From Dolomitihabitans soli (GTDB lineage: Bacteria > Actinomycetota > Actinomycetes > Streptosporangiales > Streptosporangiaceae): a stretch of DNA of 64,000 nucleotides. Below the pieces are notes generated by a model, which did not search any database, was not told the origin of the DNA, and saw nothing but the letters and a program-made list of their open reading frames with translations. The stretch spans positions 186,001-250,000 of the forward strand of contig NZ_JAKNTW010000010.1 in assembly GCF_022213955.1 (NCBI RefSeq). The letters run 5' to 3'. How positions within the stretch are numbered: position 1 is the stretch's first letter; the number at the start of each line of letters is the position of its first letter. Of this stretch, positions 60,717-64,000 are shown piece by piece. The translations under genes and the position numbers were made by a program.

Positions 60717-62791
60717 TCGCCACCTATCCCTTCAGCGCCGTCGTCGGGCTCGACGACCTCAAGCTGGCCCTGATACTCAACGCCGTGTCCGCCCGCGTCG
60801 GCGGCGTGCTCGTGCGCGGCGAGAAGGGCACCGCCAAGTCGACGATCGTGCGCGCCCTGGCCGCGCAGTTGCCCACAGTCGAGGTGGTGCGCGGATGCCG
60901 CTTCGCGTGCGACCCGGCCACGCCCGACCCCACCTGCCCGGACGGGCCGCACGAGCCGGGCGAGCAGCGGGTACGGCGTGCGGCGTCGCTGGTGGAGCTG
61001 CCGGTCGGAGCGTCGGAGGACCGGCTGGTCGGCTCGCTCGACATCGAACGGGCGCTCACCGAGGGCGTGAAGGCGTTCGAACCGGGGCTGCTGGCGTCGG
61101 CGCACCGCGGCGTGCTCTACGTCGACGAGGTCAACCTGCTGCACGATCATCTCGTCGACCTGTTGCTCGACGCGGCGGCGCTGGGGACCTGCTACGTCGA
61201 GCGGGAGTCGGTGTCGGTACGGCACGCGGCGCGCTTCCTGCTGGTCGGGACGATGAATCCGGAAGAGGGCGAGCTGCGGCCGCAGCTGCTGGACCGGTTC
61301 GGCCTGACGGTCGAGGTGAAGGCGTCGCGCGATCCGGACGAGCGCGCCGAGGTCGTCCGGCGCCGGCTGGCCTTCGAATCCTCGCCCGCGGAGTTCACCG
61401 GCCGGTGGGCCGAGCAGGAGACGCTGCTGGCCGAGCGCATCGCGCGGGCCAGGCTGCGGGTGGGCGACGTGCGCCTGCCCGACGCCCGGCTGCGGCAGAT
61501 CGCGACGGTGTGCGCCGGGTTCGAGGTGGACGGGTTGCGCGCGGACCTGGTCACCGCGCACGCGGCGATCGCGCACGCCGCCTGGCACGGACGTGACGTC
61601 GTGGAGGTGGCGGACGTCCGGGCCGCGGCCCGGCTGTCCCTGCCGCACCGGCGGCGGCGTGATCCCTTCGACGCCCCCGGACTGGATGAGGCGCTGCTGG
61701 AGAAGCTGCTGGAACAGACGTCGCAGGAGGACGACGAGCCACCTCCCGGCGGCGGACCGGCCGACCAGGACGACGGTCCGGCCGGCCAGAACGACGGACC
61801 GGCCGACGTAGGCGACGGACCGGCCGACCTTGGCGACGGACCGGCCGATGGAGATGGCGGGCCGGCCGGCCAAGGCCGCGGCGCGACCGACGCAGGCGAC
61901 GGACCAGCAGACCAGCGCGGCGGCGCGACCGACGCGGGTGAGGGACGTGCTGATGAAGGTGCCGTCCGCAACGACAGCGGAACGCGGAACGCCGACGCGG
62001 CCGAGGGCGGCCAGGTCGCCGCGCCGTACCGGGTGCGGCTGTTCGCCGTGCCGGGTGTCGGTGAGGGAGCGGCCGGTCGGCGCTCCCGGGCGCGGACCAG
62101 GCTGGGCCGCAGCACCGGCGCCCGCCTCCCCCGGGGCAAGGCCCGCGACCTGCACGTATCCGCCACCCTGCTGGCCGCGGCCCCGCACCAGGCGCGGCGT
62201 GGGCGGCGGGCTCCGGGGCTGATCCTGCGGGCGGACGATCTGAGGGAGAAGGTCAGGGAGGGCAGGGAGGGCAACCTCGTCCTGTTCGTGGTGGACGCGA
62301 GCGGGTCGATGGCCGCCAGAAAGCGGATGACCGCGGTGAAGACCGCCGTGCTGAGCCTCCTGCTGGACGCCTACCAGCGCCGGGACAAGGTCGGCCTGGT
62401 CACCTTCCGCGGCGACTCGGCCAGCCTTGCGCTGCCTCCGACGTCCTCGGTCGAGGCGGGGGCGGCCCGGCTGCGGACGCTGCCGACCGGTGGCCGGACC
62501 CCGCTGGCCGCGGGGCTGGTGAAGGCGGCGGAGGTGCTGCGCCTGGAGAGGCTTCGCGACCCGTCGCGGCGCCCGCTGCTCGTCCTGGTCACGGACGGCC
62601 GGGCGACAGCGGGCGGAGAGGTGTCGCGGGCGGCCGGACTACTGCTGGGTACGGCGAGCGTGGTCGTCGACTGCGAGAGCGGCCCGGTACGGCTGGGCCT
62701 GGCGCGGCGGCTGGCCGTGCTGCTGGGCGCGCCGGCCGTACCGCTGGAGGAACTGGGATCAGTGGTGCGCGAGCACCGGAAAGCGGTGTGA
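60713..62791 (+). CDS. Magnesium/cobalt chelatase I/D fusion (AAA+ and VWA), TTG start
   Basis: A 692-aa protein. Residues 1-about 320 are an AAA+ ChlI-type ATPase (Walker A RGEKGTAKST about 40, VLYVDEVNLL about 137, VGTMNPEEGELRPQLLDRFGL), then an acidic, repeat-rich linker (about 340-415) and a C-terminal ChlD-type VWA domain with the MIDAS motif VVDASGSMAA (about 522-531) and VTDGRATAG. With CobN such proteins insert cobalt into hydrogenobyrinate. The TTG at 60713 has GGAAGG 7 bases upstream and overlaps the preceding stop (TTGA). CobN itself is not in the window. Confidence 0.9.
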   Translation: MIATYPFSAVVGLDDLKLALILNAVSARVGGVLVRGEKGTAKSTIVRALAAQLPTVEVVRGCRFACDPATPDPTCPDGPHEPGEQRVRRAASLVELPVGASEDRLVGSLDIERALTEGVKAFEPGLLASAHRGVLYVDEVNLLHDHLVDLLLDAAALGTCYVERESVSVRHAARFLLVGTMNPEEGELRPQLLDRFGLTVEVKASRDPDERAEVVRRRLAFESSPAEFTGRWAEQETLLAERIARARLRVGDVRLPDARLRQIATVCAGFEVDGLRADLVTAHAAIAHAAWHGRDVVEVADVRAAARLSLPHRRRRDPFDAPGLDEALLEKLLEQTSQEDDEPPPGGGPADQDDGPAGQNDGPADVGDGPADLGDGPADGDGGPAGQGRGATDAGDGPADQRGGATDAGEGRADEGAVRNDSGTRNADAAEGGQVAAPYRVRLFAVPGVGEGAAGRRSRARTRLGRSTGARLPRGKARDLHVSATLLAAAPHQARRGRRAPGLILRADDLREKVREGREGNLVLFVVDASGSMAARKRMTAVKTAVLSLLLDAYQRRDKVGLVTFRGDSASLALPPTSSVEAGAARLRTLPTGGRTPLAAGLVKAAEVLRLERLRDPSRRPLLVLVTDGRATAGGEVSRAAGLLLGTASVVVDCESGPVRLGLARRLAVLLGAPAVPLEELGSVVREHRKAV
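61743..61960 (+). repeat. Degenerate tandem repeat coding the chelatase linker
   Basis: Repeats of roughly GACGGACCGGCCGAC encode recurring DGPAD/GDGPAD units between the AAA+ and VWA domains. It is a reading-frame-preserving low-complexity tract, probably variable in length between strains. Confidence 0.7.
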
Positions 62792-62792
62792 C

Positions 62793-63389
62793 ATGCCTCA
62801 GGGCAAGCCGGAAGCGGTACCCGACGACGGTCTGACCACCCGGCAGCGGCGTAACCGGCCGCTGCTGATGGTGCACACCGGGCCGGGCAAGGGCAAGTCC
62901 ACGGCCGCCTTCGGGATGGCCCTGCGCGCCTGGAACCAGGGCTGGCCGGTCGGCGTGTTCCAGTTCGTGAAGTCGGCCAGGTGGCGGGTGGGCGAGGAAC
63001 GCGCGCTCCGGGTGCTCGGCGACAGCGGCGAGGGCGGCACGGTGACCTGGCACAAGATGGGCGAGGGCTGGTCGTGGATCCAGCGTCCCGGCGCGGATCA
63101 TTCCGACGACGCCCGCGAGGGGTGGGCGCAGATCAAGCGGGATCTGGCCGCCGAGACCTACCGCTTCTACGTGCTGGACGAGTTCACTTACCCGCTCAAA
63201 TGGGGCTGGCTGGACCTCGACGACGTCGTGGAGACGCTCACCGGCCGGCCCGGCGCCCAGCACGTCGTGCTCACCGGGAGGGACGCTCCCGACCGGCTGC
63301 TCGACGTCGCCGACCTGGTGACCGAGATGGGCAAGGTCCGCCATCCCATGGACTCAGGGCAGAAGGGTCAGAAGGGCATCGAGTGGTAG
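62793..63389 (+). CDS. cobO: Cob(I)yrinic acid a,c-diamide adenosyltransferase
   Basis: A 198-aa CobO/BtuR-type ATP:corrinoid adenosyltransferase: P-loop VHTGPGKGKSTAAFGMALRA (about 27-46), GVFQFVKSARWRVGEERAL, YVLDEFTYPLKWGWL and HVVLTGRDAPDRLLDVADLVTEM. It attaches the adenosyl group to the corrinoid cobalt. ATG 62793 is one base after the chelatase stop; its own stop overlaps the next gene. Confidence 0.95.
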   Translation: MPQGKPEAVPDDGLTTRQRRNRPLLMVHTGPGKGKSTAAFGMALRAWNQGWPVGVFQFVKSARWRVGEERALRVLGDSGEGGTVTWHKMGEGWSWIQRPGADHSDDAREGWAQIKRDLAAETYRFYVLDEFTYPLKWGWLDLDDVVETLTGRPGAQHVVLTGRDAPDRLLDVADLVTEMGKVRHPMDSGQKGQKGIEW

Positions 63390-64000
63390 TGCCCCGGCTG
63401 GTCGTGGCCGCGCCCGCCTCGGGCAGCGGCAAGACCACCGTGGCCACCGGCCTGATGGCGGCCCTGCGCCGGCGCGGGTTCCGGGTCTCGCCGCACAAGG
63501 TCGGTCCCGACTACATCGACCCCGGTTACCACGCTCTGGCCGCCGGTGTGCCGGGACGCAACCTGGACCCGTGGCTGGTGGGCGAGGAGCGGATCGCGCC
63601 CCTGTTCCTGCACGGCGCCCAGGACAGTGACGTGGCCGTCGTCGAGGGGGTCATGGGGCTGTTCGACGGCAAGGGGGACGGCGACTTCGCCTCCACCGCA
63701 CACGTCGCCCGGCTGCTGGACGCGCCGGTCGTGCTGGTCGTGGACGCCGCCCGGCAGAGCCGGTCGGTCGCGGCGGTGGTGCACGGCTTCGCCACCTTCG
63801 ACCCGCGGGTGCACCTGGCCGGGGTCATCCTCAACCGGGTGGGCTCCGACCGGCACGAGGCGCTCTGCCGTACCGCCCTCGCCGGATACCCGGTGCTGGG
63901 GGCGATCCGCCGCGACGACGCGGTGGCCACCCCCTCGCGGCATCTCGGGCTGATCCCGGCCGCCGAGCGCGAGTCCGACGCGCTGTCCGCCGTGTCCCGG
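63383..64000 (+). CDS. Cobyrinate a,c-diamide synthase, N-terminal part
   Basis: The first 206 or 204 codons (GTG 63383 or GTG 63389; GAAGGG lies upstream of both) of a CobB/CbiA glutamine amidotransferase: P-loop VVAAPASGSGKTTVATGLM, SPHKVGPDYIDPGYH, VVEGVMGLFDGKG and a DTBS-like fold. It amidates the a and c side chains of (hydrogeno)cobyrinate. Overlaps the adenosyltransferase stop, so the cobalamin genes are one operon. The C-terminal amidotransferase domain lies beyond the window. Confidence 0.93.
   Translation, partial: MVVPRLVVAAPASGSGKTTVATGLMAALRRRGFRVSPHKVGPDYIDPGYHALAAGVPGRNLDPWLVGEERIAPLFLHGAQDSDVAVVEGVMGLFDGKGDGDFASTAHVARLLDAPVVLVVDAARQSRSVAAVVHGFATFDPRVHLAGVILNRVGSDRHEALCRTALAGYPVLGAIRRDDAVATPSRHLGLIPAAERESDALSAVSR

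Noticed and set aside
1-64000. tRNA genes, rRNA genes, insertion sequences and attachment sites
   Set aside because: None could be recognised on either strand; the recombinase-like domain at 53.5-54.3 kb is degenerate and has no flanking repeats that I could find.

Overview
The window is high-GC DNA with the codon usage, TTA-codon regulators and gene families of a filamentous actinomycete. The HATPase/XRE/DUF397 triad, DUF6879 and the SARP and LAL giant regulators would fit a member of the Streptosporangiaceae or a relative, but the genus is inference.

Region 1 (1 to about 27.6 kb) is most of an enediyne-type biosynthetic gene cluster that continues past position 1. Its core is one long minus-strand gene run: membrane protein, two DUF1702 (E3-type) genes, E4 (ASPIC/UnbV), E5 (UnbU), the iterative enediyne polyketide synthase E (1925 aa), thioesterase E10, flavin reductase (E6-like) and P450 (E7-like). 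Most junctions are 4-base stop/start overlaps. The run ends in a perfect 20-bp inverted-repeat terminator at 3781-3821. To the left lie a GMC oxidoreductase (E9-like, cut by the window edge), a DUF5987-type partner, an ECF sigma factor, a PptH-like phosphopantetheinyl hydrolase and an AraC regulator. To the right lie an acyl-CoA carboxylase epsilon-like gene, a LAL regulator, a second-copy-type 2-isopropylmalate synthase, a transthyretin/HIUase-fold protein without its catalytic histidines, a 57-aa secreted peptide and a SARP/AfsR-like regulator. Both giant regulators carry TTA codons, which suggests bldA control.

Region 2 (about 27.7 to 48.3 kb) is a defence-like accessory island. It holds a DUF6879 pair, a DUF4365 nuclease with a coupled unknown partner, the HATPase/XRE/DUF397 triad, and a four-gene DISARM-like system. 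The system has an Eco57I-class adenine methyltransferase, a SNF2 helicase, and a 1.7-kaa DEAD/DEAH helicase-DUF1998-Vsr-like nuclease, in one overlapping minus-strand operon. A divergent SF1 helicase-PLD nuclease-DUF5710 fusion faces it. The target-recognition half of the methyltransferase looks lower in GC than its surroundings.

Region 3 (48.4 to 58.9 kb) holds regulatory and metabolic genes: a MerR-PP2C fusion, a secreted alpha/beta hydrolase, a DUF998 membrane protein, a YCII (DGPF) protein with an ECF42-type sigma factor fused to a degenerate tyrosine-recombinase domain, and a LysR-controlled crotonase/CoA-ligase/MHS-transporter operon. A perfect 13-bp inverted repeat sits between the DUF998 and YCII genes.

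Region 4 (58.9 to 64 kb) is a cobalamin locus: promoter, B12 riboswitch, cbtB, cbtA, a histidine-phosphatase-like protein lacking catalytic histidines, a chelatase I/D fusion, cobO and the start of cobB/cbiA. No tRNA, rRNA, CRISPR array or insertion sequence was seen. Functions are assigned from motifs read by eye; no database search was run.
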